Position numbers and translations under genes: made by a program
Notes under the pieces: model-generated
Told to the model about the DNA's origin: nothing
The model's database searches: none
What the model saw: only the letters and a program-made list of their open reading frames with translations
Source: Bacteroidaceae bacterium
GTDB taxonomy: Bacteria > Bacteroidota > Bacteroidia > Bacteroidales > Bacteroidaceae
Length of the DNA stretch: 64,000 bases
Assembly: GCA_024398785.1 (NCBI GenBank)
Contig: JAKSIO010000001.1
Location: 248,001-312,000 of the forward strand
Direction of reading: 5' to 3'
In this document: piece after piece, positions 8,983 to 17,667 of the stretch
Numbering within the stretch: the first letter of the stretch is position 1
Layout of the letters: each line of letters begins with the position of its first letter

Positions 8983-11937
8983 TTATTTCTTTCTGAGAGT
9001 ATAGTATGCGGTAGGAACTGCAACGAATATTGAAGAGCAGGTACCGAATATTACACCAAGAATCATTGCGAATGCAAAGCTGCGGATGCTGTCTCCACCA
9101 AGGAAGAAGATACACAGCAATACTATCAATGTACTTACAGATGTGTTGATTGTACGTGCAAGTGTATTGTTGATAGCTGTATTGAACAACTCTTTCTTGT
9201 CATGTTTTGGATAGAGTCCCAGGTATTCGCGGATACGGTCAAATACAACCACCTTATCGTTGATTGAGTAACCGATAGCTGTAAGGATAGCACCAATGAA
9301 AGTCTGGTCAATTTCCAGAGAGAACGGCATCCATCCCCAGCAGATTGAATACATACCTATAATAATCAATGTATCAAAGAACAGTGCGGTAATTGAACCG
9401 ATACTGAATGCTACATTGCGGAAACGGATAAGTATGTACAGGAAGATGGCAATCAAGGCAAGTATTACGGATATGATAGCACCGCGTGTGATGTCTTCTG
9501 CAATACTTGGTCCTACCTTCTGTGAAGATATGATAGAACCTCCGGCTCTGTTATCACGGTCAATGAATGTTGCAAGATCAAGATTTGAACTGAGCAGACC
9601 TGCCTCTTTAAGTGAACGGAACAGGAACTCTTCAATTTCAGCATCAATATTCTCAGACTCGTCTTCAATCTTGTAGTTGGTTGTTACACGGATTGTTTTG
9701 TGGTCTGTGCCAAGAGCTATAGCCTGAACATTTGCTTTAACCTGCTGCTCATTGTCATTGTCTATTGTCTCTTGCAGAAGATTACGAACTGTTTCCGGTT
9801 CAACCTGCTGCTCAAACTGAATTACAAAGTTACGACCGCCTGTAAAGTCAATACTCTTACTCAATCCGCGTGTTGCAAGGAATACAATGCAGATTACAGC
9901 AATTGTTCCGAATATAATATATGACTTTTTGGCCATACTCATAAACTTGTATGCAGTGTTCTGCATAATGTTCTTTGACAGTCCTGTTGTGAATGTCAGG
10001 CTCTGCAGTTTACCTTTACCAAGGAAGTATTCGTAAACAATTCTTGTAAGGAATACGGCTGTAAAGAAAGAGCATATGATACCGATGATAAGTGTTGTGG
10101 CGAATCCGCGGATAGGACCTGTTCCAAAGTAGAACAGAATGATACCTGTAAGGATTGATGTCAGGTTGGAGTCAAAGATTGCAGAGAATGCGTTCTTGTA
10201 ACCGTCTGTAAGTGCTGCTGCAACTGATTTGCCACTCTTTAACTCTTCTTTAGCACGCTCGTAGATAAGTACGTTGGCATCGACTGCCATACCGAGGGTA
10301 AGTACAATACCTGCAATACCTGACAGTGTAAGTGCAGCCTGGAACGATGCCAGAATACCAAGGGTGAAGAAGAAGTTGCACAAAAGTGCACCGTTTGCAA
10401 TCATACCAGGTATGAAACCGTATATCAGACACATGTATATCATCAGAATGATGAATGCAACTATGAAAGACATAAGTCCCTGATGGATTGATTCCTGACC
10501 CAATGAAGGACCTACAATGTCTTCCTGGACAATCTTTGCAGGAGCAGGCATCTTACCTGACTGAAGTACTGTTGCAAGGTCCTGTGTTTCTTCAATTGTA
10601 AAGCTACCGGTAATCTGTGAATTACCTCCAGGGATTTCATCATTTACGTTAGGTGCGCTGTATACAAGGTTGTCAAGTACAATGGCGATGTTGCGCTGTA
10701 TGTTGGCTTTGGTCATCTGAGCCCATTTGCGTGCACCTTCACTGTTCATTGACATGCTTACACTTGGGTTGTTGAACTGATCAAAGTCTGCGCTGGCGCT
10801 TGTTATAACCTCTCCTGACAATGGAGCCTGTCCGTTTTTCTGTGTGGACTTGATTGCATAAAGTTCATAGTATTGCTCTTTTGTATCATAAGCCTTTACT
10901 CCCCAAAGCAGTTTCAAGTCACGCGGAAGCAGATTCTTGATTTCAGGACGGGCAAATATTGCATTGACTGCAGCGGTATCGTTATAGTGGCAGAAACCTA
11001 TTACCGGGCCATTATATGAAGGTGAAAGCAGTCTTGATAATACAGGATTGCTCTTGTGTGCAGCTTCAAGCTGTGCTTTTGAAAGACTGTTTTCCTTGTT
11101 GCCTAACAGAGCAGCACCAAGATCTTCAGTGTCATCCTCTTCTTCTTTAACTTCTTCAGCCTCATTGCCTGATTCAGCAGCAACAACGTCGCGCATTTTT
11201 GAGTCTACGGCATAAAGGAGGTCTGCAAGTTCCTCATATTTGTAGGTCTCCCAGAATTCAAGGTTTGCAGAACCCTGGAGCAGTTTGCGTACACGCTCAG
11301 GTTCTTTGATACCCGGAAGTTCAACCATAATACGGCCCTGCTGTCCTTCAAGTTCCTGAATGTTTGGCTGTGCAACACCAAAACGGTCAATACGTGTTCT
11401 GAGAACAAGGAATGAGTTATCGATGGCTGCTTCAACCTCTTCTTTAAGAACTTTGACAACCTCTTCGTCCGTGCTCTGGATGTTAACTCTGTCTTTCAGA
11501 ATGGAATTTGCAAATATTGAGTTAAGATTGGAACCCGGATTAAGTTTCTTGTATTCATCAGCGAAAATTGATATGAAATCAGCCTGTGCACCGAATGCGC
11601 GTTTTTTTGCAGATTCAATAGCCTGTCTGAAACCCTGATCCTGGCTGTTGCCGGAAAGTGAGATGAGAACATCCGGAACGGATACTTCCAGAATTACGTT
11701 CATACCACCTTTCAGGTCAAGACCCAAACCGATTTCCATTTCGCGGCAATCTTTATAGGAATAAAGACCCAACCATACTTTTTCGTTCATGATAGAGTCC
11801 AGATAAGCCTGTTCGCCCATAGGACTCTGAGCAGCTTTTTTCTCAATGCTGTTTGTTTTGAAAGTAAATGAGAGATAGAACAGACACACAAGTGTGAGCG
11901 CTATCGCAAAAAACTTTACAAATCCTTTGTTTTGCAT
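8983..11937 (-). CDS. secDF: Protein translocase SecDF fusion
   Basis: A 984-residue fusion of SecD and SecF, the proton-driven accessory of the SecYEG translocon that helps pull preproteins into the periplasm. An N-terminal membrane helix lies at about residues 8-24. SecD motif GLDLKGGMNVILEV is near residue 72, followed by the large periplasmic domain. SecD membrane motif GMAVDANVLIYERAKEE is near the middle; SecF begins near residue 660 with SIDFTGGRNF and has TAIGYSINDKVVVFDRIRE close to its end. The fused form is common in Bacteroidetes. It is monocistronic: terminator at 8923-8968, -7 element at 12002-12009, leader of about 65 bases. The start is the ATG at 11937. Confidence 0.96.
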   Translation of the reverse strand: MQNKGFVKFFAIALTLVCLFYLSFTFKTNSIEKKAAQSPMGEQAYLDSIMNEKVWLGLYSYKDCREMEIGLGLDLKGGMNVILEVSVPDVLISLSGNSQDQGFRQAIESAKKRAFGAQADFISIFADEYKKLNPGSNLNSIFANSILKDRVNIQSTDEEVVKVLKEEVEAAIDNSFLVLRTRIDRFGVAQPNIQELEGQQGRIMVELPGIKEPERVRKLLQGSANLEFWETYKYEELADLLYAVDSKMRDVVAAESGNEAEEVKEEEDDTEDLGAALLGNKENSLSKAQLEAAHKSNPVLSRLLSPSYNGPVIGFCHYNDTAAVNAIFARPEIKNLLPRDLKLLWGVKAYDTKEQYYELYAIKSTQKNGQAPLSGEVITSASADFDQFNNPSVSMSMNSEGARKWAQMTKANIQRNIAIVLDNLVYSAPNVNDEIPGGNSQITGSFTIEETQDLATVLQSGKMPAPAKIVQEDIVGPSLGQESIHQGLMSFIVAFIILMIYMCLIYGFIPGMIANGALLCNFFFTLGILASFQAALTLSGIAGIVLTLGMAVDANVLIYERAKEELKSGKSVAAALTDGYKNAFSAIFDSNLTSILTGIILFYFGTGPIRGFATTLIIGIICSFFTAVFLTRIVYEYFLGKGKLQSLTFTTGLSKNIMQNTAYKFMSMAKKSYIIFGTIAVICIVFLATRGLSKSIDFTGGRNFVIQFEQQVEPETVRNLLQETIDNDNEQQVKANVQAIALGTDHKTIRVTTNYKIEDESENIDAEIEEFLFRSLKEAGLLSSNLDLATFIDRDNRAGGSIISSQKVGPSIAEDITRGAIISVILALIAIFLYILIRFRNVAFSIGSITALFFDTLIIIGMYSICWGWMPFSLEIDQTFIGAILTAIGYSINDKVVVFDRIREYLGLYPKHDKKELFNTAINNTLARTINTSVSTLIVLLCIFFLGGDSIRSFAFAMILGVIFGTCSSIFVAVPTAYYTLRKK

Positions 11938-12001
11938 ATTGTTAGTTAGTTTTTAATATTATTACGCGGTAAATTAATGATGCTTATGCATTTTAAGCGT
12001 G

Positions 12002-12009
12002 CAAATATA
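12002..12009 (-). promoter_or_regulatory. Putative -7 element of secDF
   Basis: Plus-strand CAAATATA reads TATATTTG on the minus strand, a perfect TAnnTTTG. A TTTTTTTG run lies upstream but closer than the normal -33 spacing. Confidence 0.5.
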
Positions 12010-12109
12010 CACAAGATTTTCCCAAAAAAAGATAATCTTGGTGTAAAAATTTAAAATTGTAAGGACTTTAACTTATGTGCGATTGTGAAAAAAAAGATTT
12101 AAGAATTAC

Positions 12110-12775
12110 TTAAAAAGAATTTTTTCTCCAATACCTTATTAAAATAAAGGCGAACAGCATACCGCCCAAGTGTGCAAAGTGTGCAACATTATCGCCGGGG
12201 CGATTGCTTAATCCGGACAGCAGTTCTATTACGATGTACCCGACTACCAGCCACTTTGCCTTGATAGGAAACGGGAACGGTATTATAAACAGTGGTTGGT
12301 TGGGATAAGTCATGGCATAGCCAAGAAGAATTCCGTAAACTGCACCGCTGGCTCCTACGGTATTCATCATGTTCAGATACTCTTCCATCGGAATTGATAT
12401 CCCGCCCATTGACACGTAATCGTAGTTGGAAAACTCAATTATGTAGTGTATGTATTGTACCCCTTCCTGGATAAGACCTGCTCCAAGACCGCATACAATG
12501 TAGAGTGTCAGGTATTTTTTAGGTCCCCATGTACGTTCAAGTACACTGCCGAATATCCAGACAGCAAACATATTGCAGAAAATATGGCTGAAACCGGAAT
12601 GCATGAACATATATGTGAACAATTGGTATAATCTGAAGTCTGACGCCTTGAAAAAGTGCAGTCCCAGCAGACGGTCTGCGTCAAAACCATATTTGTTTGC
12701 AACTGCTGCTCCCATAAAGAAGAGCACATTCCAAATAAGAAGATTTTTTGTTACAGCAGGAATTCTATTCATCAT
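12110..12775 (-). CDS. Rhomboid family intramembrane serine protease
   Basis: Predicted inner-membrane protease of 221 residues with about six hydrophobic segments. The catalytic Ser is in GASGAVYG (Ser143) and the His in AHFAHLGGM (about His202); the first loop has an HSGFSHIFCNMF segment with the conserved His and Asn. All key residues are present, so it should be active; the substrate is unknown. The longer frame up to 12862 adds a charged N-terminus and would cross the -7 element at 12781-12788, so I start at the paired ATGs 12775/12772. The gene is divergent from argS. The start lies so close to the promoter that the message may be nearly leaderless. Confidence 0.88.
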   Translation of the reverse strand: MMNRIPAVTKNLLIWNVLFFMGAAVANKYGFDADRLLGLHFFKASDFRLYQLFTYMFMHSGFSHIFCNMFAVWIFGSVLERTWGPKKYLTLYIVCGLGAGLIQEGVQYIHYIIEFSNYDYVSMGGISIPMEEYLNMMNTVGASGAVYGILLGYAMTYPNQPLFIIPFPFPIKAKWLVVGYIVIELLSGLSNRPGDNVAHFAHLGGMLFAFILIRYWRKNSF

Positions 12776-12780
12776 GAGCG

Positions 12781-12788
12781 CAAAGTTA
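12781..12788 (-). promoter_or_regulatory. Putative -7 element of the rhomboid gene
   Basis: Plus-strand CAAAGTTA reads TAACTTTG on the minus strand (TAnnTTTG), only 5 bases upstream of the first ATG. No clear -33 box. Confidence 0.45.
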
Positions 12789-12847
12789 ATTGTTTTTTTT
12801 GTGAATTTATGCCGTTTTTTTATTGCGTCATCAATACTGGAGTAAAA

Positions 12848-12879
12848 TTTGTGCAAATGCACGGAAATGAGTATTTTTG
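12848..12879 (+). promoter_or_regulatory. Promoter of argS
   Basis: TTTG at 12848-12851 and TATTTTTG at 12872-12879 are spaced by 20 bases, a consensus Bacteroidetes promoter. It overlaps the in-frame TTG at 12877, which therefore cannot be the argS start. Confidence 0.7.
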
Positions 12880-12900
12880 CAGGGTCAAAAAAATACAGAA

Positions 12901-14727
12901 ATGCAGATAGAACAGATCATTGCGCAAAAAGCGGCTCAAGCTGTAGCAGAGTTGTGGGGTACAACAGTTGATGAAAGTCAGCTGCAGTTGCAGAAAACTA
13001 AGAAAGAGTTTGAAGGAGAACTTACATTGGTGGTTTTTCCTCTTTTGAGAATTTCACGCAAAAGCCCCGAGGACACAGCGAATGCCATTGGTGCATGGCT
13101 TAAGGAGAATACAGATATAGTCTGCGCTTACAATGCAGTAAAAGGATTCCTCAATCTTTCCATTGCAGCCGGTGCGTGGTGTTCTTTGCTCAATCAGGTG
13201 TACACTACTGAAAAGTGGGGCTTCAAGCAGGCTACTCCTGATTCACAGCTTGTAATGATTGAGTATTCCTCTCCGAACACAAACAAGCCTCTCCATCTTG
13301 GACATGTACGCAATAACCTGTTGGGCAAGTCTCTTGCCAACATTATGGAGGCCAACGGTTACAACGTTGTAAAGACAAATATTGTAAACGACCGTGGTAT
13401 TCATATCTGCAAATCTATGCTTGCATGGCTCAAGTGGGGTAACGGAGCCACTCCGGAAAGCACCGGTAAGAAAGGTGATCACCTTATTGGAGATTATTAT
13501 GTTGCATTTGACAAACATTTCAAGGCTGAGGTAAAGGAACTTCTGCCTGCAGATTACGATTCATTGTCGGAAGAACAGCAGGAGGCTGCAAAAGCAAAAG
13601 CTGAGGCTGAATCCCCGCTTATGCAGGAGGCACGCGCCATGCTGGTCAAGTGGGAAGCAAATGACCCTGAAATACGTGCACTGTGGGCACGTATGAACGA
13701 ATGGGTTTATGCAGGTTTTGATGAAACATACAAGCGCCTTGGTATCAGTTTTGATAAAATATACTATGAGTCACAGACATATCTTGAAGGAAAAAGCAAG
13801 ATTATGGAGGGACTTGAGAAGGAACTGTTCTTCCGCAAGGAAGACGGCTCTGTCTGGGCTGATCTTGCAGAGAACGGTCTGGATCAGAAACTGCTTATCC
13901 GCAAAGACGGTACATCAGTATATATGACTCAGGATATTGGTACCGCAAAACTGCGTTTCCAGGATTATCCTATCGACAAGATGATATACGTTGTAGGAAA
14001 CGAACAGAACTACCATTTCCAGGTACTTTCCATTCTGCTTGACCGTCTTGGTTTCAAGTGGGGTAAGGATCTTGTTCATTTCTCTTACGGTATGGTTGAA
14101 CTGCCCGAAGGTAAAATGAAAAGCCGCGAGGGTACTGTAGTCGATGCCGACGATCTTATGGATGAAATGATTGCCACAGCCCGTGAAACAAGTGATGAAC
14201 TGGGCAAACTGGAAGGATTGTCAAAAGAAGAGGCAGACCGTATTATTGAAATGATAGGTATGGGAGCTCTTAAATACTTTATCCTGAAAGTTGATGCGCG
14301 CAAGAACATGACTTTCAATCCTAAGGAATCTATTGATTTCAACGGTAATACAGGTCCGTTCATCCAATACACATACGCACGTATCCAATCAATTCTGCGC
14401 AAGGCGGCCGACCAGGGTCTTGCACTGCCGGCAGAGATTGGCGCAATGAACAGTCCGTTGTCTGACAAGGAAATTGCCCTTATTCAGCGTCTTGCTGATT
14501 TCGGAACTGTTGTCGCAGAAGCTGCAGAGACTTACAATCCGAGTGCTATTGCAAATTACTCATACGATCTTGCAAAGGAATTCAATCAGTTCTATCATGA
14601 TTACAGCGTACTGAAAGAGGAAAATATGGAACTGAAGAATTTCCGTCTGGTTCTTTCTGCCTGTGTTGGAAAAGTATTGAAACTTGCTCTGTCTCTTCTT
14701 GGTATTGAGGTTCCGCAACGCATGTAA
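12901..14727 (+). CDS. argS: Arginyl-tRNA synthetase
   Basis: Class I aminoacyl-tRNA synthetase of 608 residues that charges tRNA-Arg. After an N-terminal additional domain, the HIGH-type motif is SPNTNKPLHLGHVRNNLLG (HLGH at 132-135). A KMSKS-like GKMKSREGTVVDADDL follows in the second half, and the C-terminal DALR anticodon-binding domain includes FNQFYHDYSV. Start is the ATG at 12901, 21 bases after the -7 element. The RNase HI gene follows after 12 bases, probably in the same transcript. Confidence 0.97.
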   Translation: MQIEQIIAQKAAQAVAELWGTTVDESQLQLQKTKKEFEGELTLVVFPLLRISRKSPEDTANAIGAWLKENTDIVCAYNAVKGFLNLSIAAGAWCSLLNQVYTTEKWGFKQATPDSQLVMIEYSSPNTNKPLHLGHVRNNLLGKSLANIMEANGYNVVKTNIVNDRGIHICKSMLAWLKWGNGATPESTGKKGDHLIGDYYVAFDKHFKAEVKELLPADYDSLSEEQQEAAKAKAEAESPLMQEARAMLVKWEANDPEIRALWARMNEWVYAGFDETYKRLGISFDKIYYESQTYLEGKSKIMEGLEKELFFRKEDGSVWADLAENGLDQKLLIRKDGTSVYMTQDIGTAKLRFQDYPIDKMIYVVGNEQNYHFQVLSILLDRLGFKWGKDLVHFSYGMVELPEGKMKSREGTVVDADDLMDEMIATARETSDELGKLEGLSKEEADRIIEMIGMGALKYFILKVDARKNMTFNPKESIDFNGNTGPFIQYTYARIQSILRKAADQGLALPAEIGAMNSPLSDKEIALIQRLADFGTVVAEAAETYNPSAIANYSYDLAKEFNQFYHDYSVLKEENMELKNFRLVLSACVGKVLKLALSLLGIEVPQRM

Positions 14728-14739
14728 TATGGTGATGGC

Positions 14740-15390
14740 ATGAAGTGGTACACCGTGTGGGCAGGTCATAAGACCGGCGTATTTGATTCCTGGACCGAAT
14801 GCAAGAAACAGATAGCCGGCTTTCCGAAAGCCTTGTACAAATCTTTCTCCACAAAAGAGGAGGCGGTAGCCGCATATAACGATTCTCCTTTCAATTATAT
14901 GGGCGAACCTGGTGTGCATGTGCAGTCTCAGAATTCAACCGCAGTTAAGGTAAAATCAATCAAAGCTCCGGAAGACCTTCCTGCCGATATTAATCCTAAT
15001 TCTATTGCAGTCGATGCCGCCTGCAGCGGAAATCCCGGAAAAATGGAGTATCGCGGAGTATATCTTGGAAACTTTCAGGAAATGTTTCACTTTGGGCCGA
15101 TACTGGGTACGAATAATATCGGCGAATTTCTTGCAATAGTACATGCTTTGGCGTATTGCAAACAGAATAACTATAATCTCACTATATATAGCGACAGCCG
15201 CAATGCAATCAGTTGGGTAAAACGGGGCAAGTGCGCTACCAAGCTTGAACGCAATGCTTCAACGGCACAAGTTTATGATATGATTGAAAGGGCTGAAAAG
15301 TGGCTGAGCAATAATAAATATTCAACCCCGGTGGTAAAATGGGAAACCGACAGGCTTGGTGAGATTCCAGCTGACTTTGGCAGAAAATAG
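14740..15390 (+). CDS. Ribonuclease HI with N-terminal viroplasmin (hybrid-binding) domain
   Basis: The product (216 residues) would cut RNA in RNA:DNA hybrids, for example R-loops and primers. Residues 3-46 (WYTVWAGHKTGVFDSW, then FSTKEEAVAAY) form the viroplasmin/hybrid-binding domain seen in eukaryotic-type RNases H1. The catalytic domain starts near residue 86, with Asp92 in VDAACSGNPG, Glu129 in NNIGEFLAIVHAL and Asp152 in YSDSRNA. The linker is short. It follows argS by 12 bases and its stop faces the stop of the acyltransferase gene three bases away, so no intergenic terminator separates the convergent genes. Confidence 0.92.
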   Translation: MKWYTVWAGHKTGVFDSWTECKKQIAGFPKALYKSFSTKEEAVAAYNDSPFNYMGEPGVHVQSQNSTAVKVKSIKAPEDLPADINPNSIAVDAACSGNPGKMEYRGVYLGNFQEMFHFGPILGTNNIGEFLAIVHALAYCKQNNYNLTIYSDSRNAISWVKRGKCATKLERNASTAQVYDMIERAEKWLSNNKYSTPVVKWETDRLGEIPADFGRK

Positions 15391-15393
15391 CTG

Positions 15394-16347
15394 TTATTGT
15401 TCAACGATTTTTGCTTTCAGCTGTTCCTGTTTTTCTCTTTTTGCATCCATACGGAGCTGGTATTGCTCCCATGTTCTTTTCCAACGGTTGTGACTCCACA
15501 ACCACAGTTCAGGTTTACGTTTGATGTTCTCCTCAAGAAGCTTGAAATATGTGTCTGTAAGCTGGTATTCCGGACAGTTTGAAGCATCCTCAGAGAGTAA
15601 TTTGCATTCTATGCGATAATGGCCGCGGCGCACTTTTGTGCAGTCCATATAAACTACCGCCATTCCGAATTTGCGGGCAAAACGTTCATTTCCTGACAGA
15701 ACAGGAGTATTCTGGTTCAGAAATGTAATCCAGTGACGGATATCTGACCATATCGGAACCTGATCGGAAATTGTTCCTATAGTGAAGACTTTTCCTTCAT
15801 TACGGCGCTCAATGATGGTGCGCAGTGTGTGGCGCATCTCAATGTTTTCGGAACCGAAACGTCCACGCAGTTTATACATCAAGCGGTCAAATACCTTGTT
15901 CTTCAATGTATGGTACACATGACATTTGTGATCCCGGTTTATCCATAGCGGAAATGATGATATCCATTCCCAGTTGCCAAGATGCCCTATATAAACCATA
16001 ACGCTGCGTCCGGCTTGGAACTGCTTGATTACAGACTCTTCCGTATTGGTGAACTGCATGCGTTTTCTCATCATCCTTTTTGATATGGAGAACATTTTCA
16101 CAATTTCGGCAATATTGTTGGTGAGATTGTGATAGAACTTTATTTCTGTCATCCGTAACCAATGCTTGTCTTTCTCAGGGAACGATGCCGCCAGATTCTT
16201 TCTTACAATCTTTTTCCTGTAACGCAGAAAAGGAAAACAAACCATGAAAATCCAGCATATATCTGTTATCAGATAGAGTATGCATAACGGTAACAGAGAT
16301 ATGATGTAGATAAGTGAGTATAATATCCAAAACAGAAATTTGTCCAT
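15394..16347 (-). CDS. Lysophospholipid/lipid A acyltransferase (LpxL/HtrB-like)
   Basis: Membrane acyltransferase (317 residues) of the LpxL/HtrB family, which adds secondary acyl chains to lipid A precursors, though related members acylate other lipids. An N-terminal hydrophobic region covers residues 5-40. The catalytic H(X4)E motif is in GHLGNWEW (His122, Glu127), and an SDQVP segment is present where the family usually has a DQ. The C-terminal WSHNRWKRTW segment fits the family end. It is transcribed after the PAP2 phosphatase gene with a 5-base gap, consistent with envelope lipid modification by both. Confidence 0.9.
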   Translation of the reverse strand: MDKFLFWILYSLIYIISLLPLCILYLITDICWIFMVCFPFLRYRKKIVRKNLAASFPEKDKHWLRMTEIKFYHNLTNNIAEIVKMFSISKRMMRKRMQFTNTEESVIKQFQAGRSVMVYIGHLGNWEWISSFPLWINRDHKCHVYHTLKNKVFDRLMYKLRGRFGSENIEMRHTLRTIIERRNEGKVFTIGTISDQVPIWSDIRHWITFLNQNTPVLSGNERFARKFGMAVVYMDCTKVRRGHYRIECKLLSEDASNCPEYQLTDTYFKLLEENIKRKPELWLWSHNRWKRTWEQYQLRMDAKREKQEQLKAKIVEQ

Positions 16348-16352
16348 AATTG

Positions 16353-17579
16353 TCAGAAATGTAAATGCACTGCGGTTCCGGTATAAAACATATTGGCGTT
16401 CAGATGGGTGTATTTATAACCTGCAAAGGCACTGATGGCCAGCATCTTTGAAGTGTTGAACTGAAGGCTGATCTGGGTCAGTGTTGAAAAAGAGGTAGGT
16501 ATGTTTATGTCAATGGCTTCTTCCTGACAGGTAAAGTGATAATTGTTTCTGGCTGAAACTCCGGCCATGGCATCGGCACCGATTATCAGAAAACCTGTTG
16601 CAGGAATACGTGCGGCAACTCCGGCATATCCCGATATCTGAGGTGCGACGCGTGAATAATCAGCTATGTCAACGTATGTGTTCTGCCAGAAGTACTCTGT
16701 GATGTCTGCACGGATTCCGGCTCCGAAATTTTTGGAAAACATGCGCAGGGCTTCCAGACCTAAAGTGTATGACGGTTTGAAATCACCATAGTTGTTCAGA
16801 TAGCTATCGGAAACGGCACTGACTCCGAACATATAACTGCTGTTCATACTGAAATCCCATTTGTCAATTGCAGTGCTGCGGTCTTTGTTCAGAACGCTCT
16901 TTGAATTGCTTGGGTAGCATATCATGTCACAGATTGTGTAACCCAGTTCGGCAATGAAAATTCCCATACCTGCACCGCAAAGGACATCGCTTATATGATG
17001 GCGCTTTTGAATGACGCGCATTGCTCCGGTTGCTACGGCAAAGGAATAACCGGCAACACTGAACCAGGGACTTATGGTTTCTCCATACTCCTTATGCAGA
17101 CAATGTGCTGTCATGAAAGCTGTTACGGAGTGCCCTGACGGATAACTGCTGCGACTGCGTTCATCGGGACGCATGCGTCTGAACAGATGCTTGCTGGACT
17201 GATTGATTCCGAGAGCTAAAAGAGAGGCTCCGGCATGCACAATTAGATCCTGTTGCCATGTATATCTTCCTGGTAGACCGAATACCTTGCTTGCGTATAA
17301 TATTGCCATAGGTGTGTACTGGATGTAATTGGCAATATTGAGGTTAACGGGGTTGTGGTTGTGCCCATTGAGAATTATTTTGTCTTCCAGAAGATAGTCT
17401 CCCCAGATTGTGCTGGTGCCAACAAGTGTCAAAGGCGCAACTATGTTCATGGAAAATGAATTCCAATTGTCTCTGACGCGCAACGAGTCGGCTATCAGCT
17501 TGCTGTCAAAGAGTCTGGCGTTAGCGGGTAGAAGGAAAACAAGCAATAAGAGTGTTATTGTCAATGTTTTTTTGAACAT
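16353..17579 (-). CDS. PAP2 family phosphatase with C-terminal beta-rich (possible outer-membrane) domain
   Basis: The product (408 residues) starts with a signal peptide (MFKKTLTITLLLLVFLLPANA). The phosphatase signature is split over KHLFRRMRPDE, PSGHS and RVIQKRHHISD, with the three catalytic regions complete by about residue 200. The family acts on lipid phosphates, for example undecaprenyl diphosphate or lipid A; the substrate here is unknown. The last ~170 residues lack these motifs, show alternating hydrophobic residues and end in HLHF, as outer-membrane barrels often do. I start at the ATG at 17579; the longer frame to 17612 would begin inside the -7 element at 17610-17617. The acyltransferase gene follows in the same operon. 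Confidence 0.85.
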   Translation of the reverse strand: MFKKTLTITLLLLVFLLPANARLFDSKLIADSLRVRDNWNSFSMNIVAPLTLVGTSTIWGDYLLEDKIILNGHNHNPVNLNIANYIQYTPMAILYASKVFGLPGRYTWQQDLIVHAGASLLALGINQSSKHLFRRMRPDERSRSSYPSGHSVTAFMTAHCLHKEYGETISPWFSVAGYSFAVATGAMRVIQKRHHISDVLCGAGMGIFIAELGYTICDMICYPSNSKSVLNKDRSTAIDKWDFSMNSSYMFGVSAVSDSYLNNYGDFKPSYTLGLEALRMFSKNFGAGIRADITEYFWQNTYVDIADYSRVAPQISGYAGVAARIPATGFLIIGADAMAGVSARNNYHFTCQEEAIDINIPTSFSTLTQISLQFNTSKMLAISAFAGYKYTHLNANMFYTGTAVHLHF

Positions 17580-17609
17580 GTTCCATGTGTTTTTTTTATG
17601 TTGCAAGTG

Positions 17610-17617
17610 CAAAGATA
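17610..17617 (-). promoter_or_regulatory. Putative -7 element of the PAP2-acyltransferase operon
   Basis: Plus-strand CAAAGATA reads TATCTTTG on the minus strand. It rules out the longer PAP2 frame. Confidence 0.5.
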
Positions 17618-17639
17618 AGAGTTTTTCATCTTTTTTTAC

Positions 17640-17647
17640 TAAATTCG
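17640..17647 (+). promoter_or_regulatory. Putative -7 element of the ABC exporter operon
   Basis: TAAATTCG (one mismatch to TAnnTTTG), 20 bases upstream of the exporter ATG at 17668 and divergent from the PAP2 promoter. It supports the shorter exporter start. Confidence 0.4.
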
Positions 17648-17667
17648 CAGGCTATTACTTTAATTTG

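Noticed and set aside
17410..17667. N-terminal extension of the ABC exporter
   Set aside because: It would start inside the divergent PAP2 gene and upstream of the promoter element; the conserved exporter N-terminus begins at the ATG at 17668.
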